Assembly (NCBI GenBank): GCA_903827245.1
Contig: CAIKHO010000079.1
Span: 1-64,000 of the forward strand
DNA from: an uncultured Opitutia bacterium
GTDB lineage: Bacteria; Verrucomicrobiota; Verrucomicrobiia; Opitutales; Opitutaceae
Reading direction: 5' to 3'
Length of the DNA: 64,000 bases
Under the pieces are notes generated by a model. It searched no databases. It was not told the DNA's origin and saw only the letters and a program-made list of their open reading frames with translations. Every line of letters begins with the position of its first letter. Position 1 is the stretch's first letter. Shown here in pieces: positions 1 to 7,483 of the stretch. A program made the translations under genes and the position numbers.

Positions 1-1155
1 CGAGGCGCGGATCAGCAGCGACTTGCTGCCGCCGCTCATGATGAAGCCCACGGTGAGCGACTGCCCGTTGATGCCCGCGGGAGCTCGCACCGAGAGGTTG
101 GCGATTCTGCCGGGGTTGGGAATGTCCACTACGAGCTGTGCAAAGCGGCTCGTGACCGAGCCTCCGGCGGTCGAGACCGCCACCGTATAGTAAGCGGCAT
201 CGCTAGCCTGCAGATTGGTCCGGACCAGGGTGTTGGTCGTGGCGCCCGCGATCGCCGCGCCATTCTTCTGCCACTGGTAGGTCGGGCTGGTGCCGGTGGC
301 GGTAACCGTAAAAGTCGCCGAGCCGCCCGGGGCCACCGTCTGGCTCACTGGCTGGACTGTGATCACAGGTGCCGCGCCGACCGGCGCAGTGACCGTGAGC
401 ACCGCGCCATTGCTGGTCGCCGAGCCGGCGCTGTTGGTCACGACGACCGTATACGTGCCGGCGCTCGCCGTGGTGACACTTGTCAGCGTCAATGTGCTGC
501 TGGTCGCCCCGGCAATGGCCGCGCCATTCTTCTGCCACTGAAAGGTCGGGGTCGGCGTACCGGTGGCCGCCACCGAGAAGGTCACGTTGGCCCCACTGTT
601 CACGGTCTGGCCCAAAGGTTGCGTCGAGATGGCCGGTCCGGTGGATCCGCCGCTAGCAGCGGAAACGATGATGGTGTAATCGAACGAGGGGGAAACGAAG
701 CCCTGGTCCGATCCGCTGAGTGTGAGGTTAAAGGAGCCGGCCTGCGTGGGCGTGCCACTCAGCAGCGGGTTGGAGGTGATGAACAGGCCGAGTTTGGTCT
801 GGCCGTTGATATTCAGGCCGGGAGGAAGCGAACCGTTGATCTGCCAGGAGGACGGGCTGGTTTGGGTGCCTTCGAGGCCGAAGGCCACCGAGGTGATCGG
901 CTTTCCGACCGTCGCCTGCAGGGGGCTGTCGACGTTGGTCGTGAGGGTGGTCGCCCCCGCGCGCGAATGCAGCGCGCCGAGCGCGGCCACCGTGGCGACC
1001 GACCGCAGCACGGCGCCCACCGGCGAGGCAATCACGAGTTCCTCGGCGGTGGTGGCGATCTGCACCACCGGCATGCGCTGCAGAAAGGCGATCAGCGAGA
1101 GCGTCGGGAGATTGAGCCATTGCAGCCGGCGTTGGAAGGCGAAGGAAAGTTTCAT
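1..1155 (-). CDS. Ig-repeat surface protein, C-terminus cut off by window edge
   Basis: This open frame runs off the left edge; 385 codons are visible from the ATG at 1155. It reads as a secreted or surface-anchored structural protein with no visible catalytic domain. Residues about 75-165 resemble a putative-Ig (He_PIG) fold, with the pattern LPPGLNIN...SGTPTQAGS. Two Ig-like domains follow at about 175-255 and 263-343. Each carries a Tyr/Phe-Gln-Trp-Gln-Lys-Asn-Gly-Ala strand and a closing Tyr-Thr-Val-X-Val-X-[TS] strand. From residue 350 a further repeat begins (RIANLSVRAP...SLLIRAS). It matches the NLSTR...VLIRAVGP repeats of the DUF1800 protein at 17176-20388. There is no clear classical signal peptide at the N-terminus. 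Binding partner and function are unknown. Confidence 0.8.
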   Translation of the reverse strand, partial: MKLSFAFQRRLQWLNLPTLSLIAFLQRMPVVQIATTAEELVIASPVGAVLRSVATVAALGALHSRAGATTLTTNVDSPLQATVGKPITSVAFGLEGTQTSPSSWQINGSLPPGLNINGQTKLGLFITSNPLLSGTPTQAGSFNLTLSGSDQGFVSPSFDYTIIVSAASGGSTGPAISTQPLGQTVNSGANVTFSVAATGTPTPTFQWQKNGAAIAGATSSTLTLTSVTTASAGTYTVVVTNSAGSATSNGAVLTVTAPVGAAPVITVQPVSQTVAPGGSATFTVTATGTSPTYQWQKNGAAIAGATTNTLVRTNLQASDAAYYTVAVSTAGGSVTSRFAQLVVDIPNPGRIANLSVRAPAGINGQSLTVGFIMSGGSKSLLIRAS

Positions 1156-1308
1156 CGGCTAAGGGTACTATCTGGGTTGGTGACGTTCCGCCCGCTCAGC
1201 GGGCTTCACCAAATCTTGCGAGTCAGAGCCGTTGGGGAAAGTGGATAATCGTAACGGGGCTGTTACCCGTTGGCGGACCGGCCGCGGCCCGGGTCCGGCG
1301 TAATCGCG

Positions 1309-2556
1309 TCAAAACCGCAGCACAAACTGCGAAGCCAGCGTATGCGTGTAGACGCGCGGGCCCCCGTCATCATGGAGCAGGCTGTATTGCAGCTTGAGCT
1401 GCGTGTGCGCGGTAAAACGGTAGCCGGGTGCAAGGTCGATGCGCCAGACATCCCGGCCCCAGCCCGTGGCACCAGTCGCATCGGGAATCGTGCCGAAGAC
1501 CTGTTGGTTCCAGCGCACCGCTCCCGAAAGTTGCGGCGTCAATTTGTATTTCACCTCCGTGTAATAGGCGAACGTGCCGGCATGGCCGACGGCGGGATTG
1601 GAAAATCTCACCTCGTATAACTCGGTCCAGACCTGCAGGTGATGCCATGCGAAGCTGACGTCCTGTCCCAGCACTTCCTCGCGGTAATCGCCGAAACCAC
1701 GACCGGGCGCGGGCAGCGGCGCGGCTTCCGGCCGGAGATAGGTTCCGGTACTGGCGGACAGGCCGAGATTCCACCGCTCGTCCGGTGCGTAGCCGAGGCG
1801 GCCGCTGAACGTCGGGTGACGCCAGTCGTCGCCGAGGTCGTTCCACGTGTCGGGCCGGGAGGAAAGCGCAGCGTTCTTCACTTCCAGTGCATACCGGAAA
1901 CGATCAAGCGCCCCGGAAACCGCGAGACCGGTAGTGTAGGAAGGCCCCCAGATGATGGGGATTCGCAGATATTTTTCCACCGCCGTGATGCGCGCCGGCA
2001 ACCCCGGGCGGACATGCGCCCATTGCAGCAAGACATTGCGCGACGGAGCCGGCTCCGCATCCCAGATGCCGGTGGGATTTTCGTACAGCAGCGGTGCGCC
2101 GACAAAGGGATTATCCCACGCACCATGCCGGGGCACCCAGTTGCCGACGGCGGTCGCGAATTTACCGACCTGCACGTTGAAATGGCCGCTCGTTCCCGGG
2201 GTCAGGCGGAGGGCATATTCGTCGAGCCGCATTCGGAGCGCGTCCGAAGCCGGATCGAACCCGCGGTCCACGCGCGCCTGGGCAAAGGCGTAGACATGCC
2301 CGCCGACCTGGGTGTCGAGGAAGAGGACAAGGCGCGGGTTGAAAAGCTCATGACCGGCGGAGTCAATCAGGCCCGGCGCCGGCCGGGGAAATTCATAGCC
2401 CTCGAGTTCGAGGCTGCCGCTGAGCCGGGCCCGGACGTCATCATGGGCTGCGCTGACGGTGAGGGCCTGGTCGACCTCCTCCAGCAGGTCATCCGCGGCG
2501 AGAACCGCGCTGGCGCCGGCGGTCAGGCAGAAAAAAATACGGCGGATGATCCTCAT
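1309..2556 (-). CDS. Outer-membrane beta-barrel (porin-like) protein
   Basis: 415 residues from ATG 2556, which overlaps the upstream kinase stop in an ATGA arrangement. The N-terminus MRIIRRIFFCLTAGASAVLAA is a signal peptide. The remainder alternates hydrophobic and polar residues with many aromatic strand ends, and it closes on a terminal phenylalanine (VLRF), as in outer-membrane barrels. Its layout resembles porins that give no family name by eye, so the substrate is unknown. As the last gene of a block containing a two-component system and a cupredoxin, it is probably the outer-membrane component regulated by, or coupled to, that system. An upstream in-frame GTG/ATG extension was rejected because it lies inside the kinase gene and lacks a signal peptide. 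Confidence 0.7.
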   Translation of the reverse strand: MRIIRRIFFCLTAGASAVLAADDLLEEVDQALTVSAAHDDVRARLSGSLELEGYEFPRPAPGLIDSAGHELFNPRLVLFLDTQVGGHVYAFAQARVDRGFDPASDALRMRLDEYALRLTPGTSGHFNVQVGKFATAVGNWVPRHGAWDNPFVGAPLLYENPTGIWDAEPAPSRNVLLQWAHVRPGLPARITAVEKYLRIPIIWGPSYTTGLAVSGALDRFRYALEVKNAALSSRPDTWNDLGDDWRHPTFSGRLGYAPDERWNLGLSASTGTYLRPEAAPLPAPGRGFGDYREEVLGQDVSFAWHHLQVWTELYEVRFSNPAVGHAGTFAYYTEVKYKLTPQLSGAVRWNQQVFGTIPDATGATGWGRDVWRIDLAPGYRFTAHTQLKLQYSLLHDDGGPRVYTHTLASQFVLRF

Positions 2557-4337
2557 GCGGCGGATCCGGCCGGCGCCTCCGGGGCGCGGGTGAAGCGGAA
2601 GTTGGCCTCGAATTCCGTCCATTGCTCGTCGGAGCGCACCAGCCGCAGATCCCCCTCGTGCAAGCGAGCCAGTTCGCGGGCGAGATTCAGGCCCAGACCG
2701 TAGCCCGGGACGTTTTCCCCCATGGCCCCGCGATGGAAACGCTCAAAAATATGCGCCTGTGCCGACGGCGGGATCGGCCGTCCCGTGTTCCCGATGGTCA
2801 GGTAGACTCGCCCGTTCTCCGCGCGGGCCGCGATGCGGATACGCCCCCCTGGGCGGTTGTACTTCCGCGCGTTCTCCAGCAAATTCTGCAGGATCAATGA
2901 CGTGAAACGCTTTTCGCCGGCCAGGTGGAGGTCGGGTGGAAAGTCGGTCTCCACTGCGACGTTGAGTTCGTCGGGCAGCGCGCCGAGGTCATCGAGCGAG
3001 GCCTCGATGAGTTGCGAGAGATTGACGGGGCTGTAGACGAGCTGGAGCCGGCCGGCGTCCATCCGCGAGAGCAGCAACAGGTCCTCGATCACGCTGGAAA
3101 GGCGGTACGTTTGATGAATCAGGGCGGACAGCTGGTCGCACTCGCCGGGCGTGAGGGTTTCGCGCGCCAGCAGTTCCTCGAGCCCGGCGCGAAGGACGGT
3201 GACGGGGGTCTTGAGCTGGTGGGAGGCATCGGCGGAAAAGCGGGCGGAGCGCTGCAGTTCGGCGCTGGTGAGTTCCAGCGCCGCCTCGGCGCGCGCGCGC
3301 AGCGTCCGGTCCTCCTCCGAGTCGACCGCGAGTTTTTCCACGGGCCGGGAAAGCCGCGCGGAGAGAAAATGGCTGGCACCGAGCCCGCCGAGCAGCAGGA
3401 GTCCACCCACCCCCATCACCTGCCAGCGCAATTGCCGCTGCCGCTCCTGCAAACCGGCGAGCGGATAGACGCACACCTCGTAGGCGGGCGGGAAGAGCGA
3501 TCCGGGGTTCAGCCGCTTGTAGAAAAGCAGCTGCGGTACCCCGCCCACGGGCAGGCGAAAACTGCTCTCCGCCGAGCCCGGCCCGCTGCCGGCGGCGCGC
3601 CACACCTCGCTGGACAACACCGCCTGCGTGGCGGGGTCGAAGGCCGAGAGATAGAGCCGGCCGTTCACCCAGACGCCGCTGCGGAGGCCCGGGCCCGGCC
3701 CGACGGGTTGCGCGGGCTTGAATCCGAGCACGAGGGCGGCGATCACCTCGCCGTTTTCGCTCGAGATGATCGGCATGGTGACGATTTCCGAGAGCTCGGA
3801 GACCGCGTCGCCGGCCTGGCCCGGCAGGTAGCCCAGCTGCTGCCGGTCGGGCAAACCCTTGAGGGCGAGCTGCGCTTCCTCCTCCGGACGCAGCACGCCC
3901 GTCTTCCCGGTGCCCGGCGGCGAGATCACGGCGCCCTGGCGGTCGAGAAACCGGTAGAATCGCGCGTGCAACGCATGGGCCGCCTGCTCCGCCGGTAGCT
4001 CGTCCTCGCCGTCCATCACGTCATGCAGCTCGTCCTCCGCGCTCGGATAGAGCAGGTCCAGCGCGTTGTCCTCCAGCGCGGCGTGGATCCGGGGCTTGCG
4101 CACCAGCGCCCGGCAGCGCTCCACCATCGCGGCCTGCCGGATCTCCTGCACATTGTGCAGCACGGCCAGCTCGGACTGGAACTGGCGCTGCAGGTCCTGC
4201 TCCACGTTCGCCTCGAGGTTGCGCTGCGCAAAGTAAAGCGCCAGGGCGGTGCTGGCCGAGATCACCAGCATCATTGCGACCAGCAGTCTCCGGCGGAAGC
4301 CGGTCACCCGGGATGGCCTGGGTCCGGACCGCGCCAT
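2553..4337 (-). CDS. Membrane sensor histidine kinase
   Basis: 594 residues from ATG 4337, which shares one base with the upstream stop (TGATG). Membrane segments lie at about 14-34 and 304-322 and enclose a roughly 270-residue extracytoplasmic sensor domain of no recognised family. A short HAMP-like linker follows. The dimerisation/phospho-acceptor box reads FSADASHQLKTPVTVLR, with the phosphorylated histidine at about 373. The ATP-binding domain shows the N box (LLENARKYNRPGG) and G box (GYGLGLNLA). It is the partner of the response regulator at 5003-5680. The cupredoxin gene lies between the two, suggesting that copper or periplasmic redox state could be sensed; that is inference. Confidence 0.9.
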   Translation of the reverse strand: MARSGPRPSRVTGFRRRLLVAMMLVISASTALALYFAQRNLEANVEQDLQRQFQSELAVLHNVQEIRQAAMVERCRALVRKPRIHAALEDNALDLLYPSAEDELHDVMDGEDELPAEQAAHALHARFYRFLDRQGAVISPPGTGKTGVLRPEEEAQLALKGLPDRQQLGYLPGQAGDAVSELSEIVTMPIISSENGEVIAALVLGFKPAQPVGPGPGLRSGVWVNGRLYLSAFDPATQAVLSSEVWRAAGSGPGSAESSFRLPVGGVPQLLFYKRLNPGSLFPPAYEVCVYPLAGLQERQRQLRWQVMGVGGLLLLGGLGASHFLSARLSRPVEKLAVDSEEDRTLRARAEAALELTSAELQRSARFSADASHQLKTPVTVLRAGLEELLARETLTPGECDQLSALIHQTYRLSSVIEDLLLLSRMDAGRLQLVYSPVNLSQLIEASLDDLGALPDELNVAVETDFPPDLHLAGEKRFTSLILQNLLENARKYNRPGGRIRIAARAENGRVYLTIGNTGRPIPPSAQAHIFERFHRGAMGENVPGYGLGLNLARELARLHEGDLRLVRSDEQWTEFEANFRFTRAPEAPAGSAA

Positions 4338-4972
4338 CACGGGAAATCCACCTGCAGGGTCCCGTCGCCCTTCAATTCGACCGGCCGCTCCAGCGTGGTC
4401 TTGCTGTCGATCCAGGCCTTGAGGGTGTAGCGCCCCGCGGGCAATCCGCTGAGCCGGAAATTTCCCTCCGTGTCTGTCATCACAAAATACGGCGTGGCCA
4501 GCACGAGGATCAGCGCCCGCATGTGCTCGTGGATGTCGCAGTGCAGGGTCACCAGTCCCGCCACGTCGAAGACCTGCGACGGCACCGGCTTTTCGTCCGG
4601 CCGGTAGCGCCCGAGGTCGAAGCGCTTCGCCGCCGAGTAGGAGAAGATGTTGTGGTAGGTGTCGTCGAGGTTGGGAAACTCCACCTTCGTGCCCACCTGG
4701 ACCGGCAGGAGCGACGGCACAAACGTCAGGTCCTTCTGCACCATCTGCGCCACCGGAATGGCGGCCGGCGCGGGAAAGGAACCCTCGAGGTAAACCACCG
4801 CCAGCGGCGGGTTCGTCGAGAGCACCCCGCCCTTCGCGACGATCTCGTACCGCTTGTTCATGACGGGCGCGGTGCGTGACTTCGGCAGCGGCACATGGCC
4901 TTCAATCACAGCCTGGGCGTGCAGGAGCCCGGAGGAACAGGCTAGGACGAGCAGGAGGCGGAGGGGGTTCAT
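4337..4972 (-). CDS. Periplasmic cupredoxin-like protein with carboxypeptidase-regulatory-like tail
   Basis: 211 residues with a signal peptide at 1-20 (LLLVLACSSGLLHAQ). The central part has a type-1 copper-site pattern: His107 in TYHNIF and the cluster Cys145-X2-His148-X2-Met151 within TLHCDIHEHM. This matches the His, Cys, His, Met ligand set of blue copper proteins. The last 50 residues (GNFRLSGLPAGRYTLKAWID) resemble a carboxypeptidase regulatory-like beta-sandwich. Similar proteins are often annotated as methylamine-utilisation-like cupredoxins. The gene sits between response regulator and kinase genes and shares a TGATG junction with the kinase, so it is probably co-translated with it. 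The role could be electron transfer or ligand presentation to the sensor. Confidence 0.8.
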   Translation of the reverse strand: MNPLRLLLVLACSSGLLHAQAVIEGHVPLPKSRTAPVMNKRYEIVAKGGVLSTNPPLAVVYLEGSFPAPAAIPVAQMVQKDLTFVPSLLPVQVGTKVEFPNLDDTYHNIFSYSAAKRFDLGRYRPDEKPVPSQVFDVAGLVTLHCDIHEHMRALILVLATPYFVMTDTEGNFRLSGLPAGRYTLKAWIDSKTTLERPVELKGDGTLQVDFP

Positions 4973-5002
4973 CGGGATTGGGGGAAATTTGCGACGGCCG
5001 GG

Positions 5003-5680
5003 CTAGCTGGAGGCGCACACCGCGTAACCGACACCACGAAACGTGAGGATCAGCGCCGGAGTGAAGCCCGCGTCGACCTTCTTGCGCAGGCGGGCAATGA
5101 AGATCTCCACCGTCCGCGTGTCGTATTCATGGTCGCGCTGCCAGACCCGCTCGCAAAGTTCCGTGCGCGAAAAGGGACGTCCCGGCTCCTGCATCAGCAC
5201 CTGCAGCACGTCGAACTCGCGCGGGGAAAGCGCGATCACGCGGCCCGCCCGCGTGACCCGGCGGTGGTGCACATCCAGCTGCAGGTCGGCGACCTTGAGC
5301 AGGTCCGCCGCGTTCGGGGTGCTGACCCGGCGCCCGAGGGCCTCGACCCGCGCGATGAGCTCGTCCATCGCGAAGGGCTTGGCCAGGTAGTCGTCGCCGC
5401 CGGCCTGCAGGCCCTTGACCCGGTGCCCCACCTCGCCGCGCGCGGTCAGGATGAGGACGCGGGTCGAGCCATTGACCTGGCGCAGCCGGGCCAGCACGGA
5501 AAGCCCGTCGAGGCCGGGCAGGTTGAGGTCCAGGACGATCAGGTCCGGCGGTTCGCCGAGCGCGGCCTTCAACCCCTCGGCCCCGTCATGCTGCGTGGTG
5601 ACGAGGTGACCGCGCCGGAGCAACGCGCGGGCGATATGCCCGGCGAGCTGGGCTTCGTCTTCAATGACGAGGATGCGCAT
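5003..5680 (-). CDS. OmpR/PhoB-family response regulator
   Basis: 225 residues. The N-terminal receiver domain has acidic residues at 7-9 (IEDE), the phospho-acceptor Asp51 (VLDLNLP) and the conserved Lys in YLAKPF. The C-terminal winged helix of the OmpR/PhoB class (about 125-220) contains LSPREFDVLQVLM and the recognition region TRTVEIFIARLRKKV. It lies 30 bp upstream of the cupredoxin gene and is probably the cognate regulator of the kinase at 2553-4337. Length is normal for the family. Its targets are not visible, but the surrounding operon is the natural candidate. Confidence 0.93.
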   Translation of the reverse strand: MRILVIEDEAQLAGHIARALLRRGHLVTTQHDGAEGLKAALGEPPDLIVLDLNLPGLDGLSVLARLRQVNGSTRVLILTARGEVGHRVKGLQAGGDDYLAKPFAMDELIARVEALGRRVSTPNAADLLKVADLQLDVHHRRVTRAGRVIALSPREFDVLQVLMQEPGRPFSRTELCERVWQRDHEYDTRTVEIFIARLRKKVDAGFTPALILTFRGVGYAVCASS

Positions 5681-5726
5681 GGGGGTTCGTCAAAGCCGGG
5701 GCAGTTTCGCGGGCCGGGCGGAAACC

Positions 5727-5987
5727 TCAGTTGCAGCCGCAGCCGCTGCCGCCGACGCCGCGGCCGCCGGTCGCGGACTCGCGCGAGAAATAAATATGCT
5801 CAGCCATCGCGGTGGCGAGCGGGTCGCGATCCGGGCGCATCGAGTAGTCGGCCAGCGTGGCGCGTTCCCACGGCTGCACGCGGACGGGATTGAAGCTGGC
5901 GCAGCCGCCGAGGGCCGCCGCCAGCCCGGCGAGGAGGACCGGCAGGAACACGCGCAAACGAGGGAGGGATGGGCGGGTAATTTTCAT
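5727..5987 (-). CDS. DUF4266 small lipoprotein
   Basis: 86 residues from ATG 5987. A lipoprotein signal peptide ends in a lipobox-like LGGCAS (Cys at about 28). The mature part carries the DUF4266 signature: PWERATLADYSM, a DPLATAMAEHIYFSRE core, and the glycine- and cysteine-rich end GVGGSGCGCN. DUF4266 genes are, to my knowledge, usually found with DUF3570, as here. Function is unknown. Two cysteines at the C-terminus could bind metal or form disulfides with the adjacent TlpA-type thioredoxin (inference). The gene is 4 bp from the thioredoxin gene upstream and 46 bp from the response regulator downstream. The longer in-frame start was rejected because it destroys the signal peptide. Confidence 0.82.
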   Translation of the reverse strand: MKITRPSLPRLRVFLPVLLAGLAAALGGCASFNPVRVQPWERATLADYSMRPDRDPLATAMAEHIYFSRESATGGRGVGGSGCGCN

Positions 5988-5991
5988 GGGG

Positions 5992-6492
5992 TCAAATTTT
6001 TTCCGCGAGGAGTGCCTCGATTTCCTTGCGCAGCTCGCGCTCGGTCTCGTCGCCGTGAAAGCCCTGGTGGACAAAGCGCACCCGGCCGTCGCGACCGACG
6101 AGATAGCTGGTGGGCATCGCGGGCACGGCGACCTGACTGACCAAGGTGTGGTTCTGGTCGAGGACCGTGGCGAAGGGCGGATGCAGTTTCTTGACGAAGC
6201 CCGCGTAGTCGGGCGCCTTGTCGTCGACGCTCACGCCGATGATGACCAGCCCGCGGGCGGAATAATCCCCGTGGATCTTCGCGAAGACCGGGAACGACGC
6301 CTTGCATGGAGCGCACCACGAGGCCCAGAAGTCGACGATCACCACCTGGCCGGCGGTCGCCGGCAGCGCGCCGCTGAGGCCGGCCGTGCCGAGGGAGGGA
6401 AACGCGTCGCCGGCCTTCACCTCGGCACGGCCGACGGCCGCGAGCCAAAGTACAAGCAGGGCGAGGGAGCAGGATTTAATTTGATGCGACAT
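5992..6492 (-). CDS. TlpA/ResA-type periplasmic thioredoxin
   Basis: 166 residues from ATG 6492, overlapping the end of apbE by 17 bp. A signal peptide or anchor spans 1-23. The thioredoxin fold has the active site WASWCAPCK (Cys60, Cys63), the peroxiredoxin-like GVSVDD strand and the cis-Pro region AMPTSYLV. TlpA-like proteins keep periplasmic cysteines reduced. Overlap with apbE implies coupled translation, and the neighbour DUF4266 ends in Gly-Cys-Gly-Cys-Asn, a plausible substrate. Assignment to the TlpA/AhpC-TSA superfamily is firm; the specific partner is inferred. Confidence 0.9.
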   Translation of the reverse strand: MSHQIKSCSLALLVLWLAAVGRAEVKAGDAFPSLGTAGLSGALPATAGQVVIVDFWASWCAPCKASFPVFAKIHGDYSARGLVIIGVSVDDKAPDYAGFVKKLHPPFATVLDQNHTLVSQVAVPAMPTSYLVGRDGRVRFVHQGFHGDETERELRKEIEALLAEKI

Positions 6493-7468
6493 ATTGAAAA
6501 AATCCACGGGTCTGGGCGCGGGCCTTGTCCGTGACCAGCAGCCCCTCGGCGCCGGGAAAGGCCTGGATGAACTCCACGCCCTTCGGCACCCCGAGCACGA
6601 AGGCCGTGGTCGAGAGCACGCCGGCATGGAGGCAGGTGCCGGCGATCACGGTCGCCTGCAGGCAGGCATTGGCGACCGGCCAGCCCGTCCGCGGGTCGAT
6701 GATATGGCCGTAGCGGCGGCCTTCGATCTTGAAGGAGCGGATGTAGTCGCCGGACGACGCAATGCCACGGCCGCTGAGGCCGACGCTGGCCCAGGACTCA
6801 CCGGGCTTCTGCGGATCCTCAAGCCCGATGTGCCAGGCCGGCCGGCCCGGCGGTGCGCCGAGCGCGCGCAGGTCGTGACCGAAATCCACCAGGACATTGG
6901 CGATGCCGTGGTCGACGGCGATCGCCGCCACGAGGTCGACGGCGTACTCCTTGCCGAAGCCGCCAAAATCGAGCGCCATGCCCGGCTCGGGCAGGAAAAT
7001 CCGTCCCGGCTGCCGCTGCACCTTCGCCCATCCGACCAGCTTGCGCGCCGCGGTAATTTCCTCCGCGGACGGCACCCGGGGCTTCTCCGCCTTCCAGTTC
7101 CACAGTTTGATCAACGGGAGGGCCGTCGGGTCGAGCACGCCCTGCGTCATGAAGTGCAGCGTACCGCACAGCTGGAGCAGCTGCTCCATTTCCGCATCGG
7201 TCTCCACCCAGGAACGCCCGGCGGCGGCGTTGATGCGGCTCACGAGGCTGTCCGGGCGGAAACGCGAGTACTTCGCCTCGAACGCCTGCACCCAGCCCGT
7301 CGCGGCGCGCTCGAACGCCGTGGCCTGGGTGTCGCCACCCGGGGCCGCATATTGCACCTCGCAGGTCGTGCCGAGCGCGGGAAAGGTCAGCCGGCGCAAC
7401 GGCTCAACCGACATGCCCATGGCCACCGCAGGCGGAGGGGTGCGCAGGGACTTGGCGAGGAGGGCCAT
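6476..7468 (-). CDS. apbE: FAD:protein FMN transferase (ApbE)
   Basis: 330 residues. ApbE enzymes split FAD and attach FMN through a phosphoester bond to Thr or Ser in extracytoplasmic proteins, using Mg2+. Family motifs are present: YSRFRPDSLVSRIN near the N-terminus, the nucleotide-binding DFGGFGKEYAVD, and the metal/FAD motif HIIDPRTGWPV. The late threonine-rich strand (STTAFVLG) is also typical. No obvious lipobox or signal peptide is seen at the ATG at 7468; internal ATGs at 7420 and 7414 do not add one, so its side of the membrane is unclear. It overlaps the thioredoxin gene and starts 15 bp after the DUF3570 gene, which holds a candidate target motif. Confidence 0.93.
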   Translation of the reverse strand: MALLAKSLRTPPPAVAMGMSVEPLRRLTFPALGTTCEVQYAAPGGDTQATAFERAATGWVQAFEAKYSRFRPDSLVSRINAAAGRSWVETDAEMEQLLQLCGTLHFMTQGVLDPTALPLIKLWNWKAEKPRVPSAEEITAARKLVGWAKVQRQPGRIFLPEPGMALDFGGFGKEYAVDLVAAIAVDHGIANVLVDFGHDLRALGAPPGRPAWHIGLEDPQKPGESWASVGLSGRGIASSGDYIRSFKIEGRRYGHIIDPRTGWPVANACLQATVIAGTCLHAGVLSTTAFVLGVPKGVEFIQAFPGAEGLLVTDKARAQTRGFFQYVASN

Positions 7469-7483
7469 GGCGACGGCAGGGAT

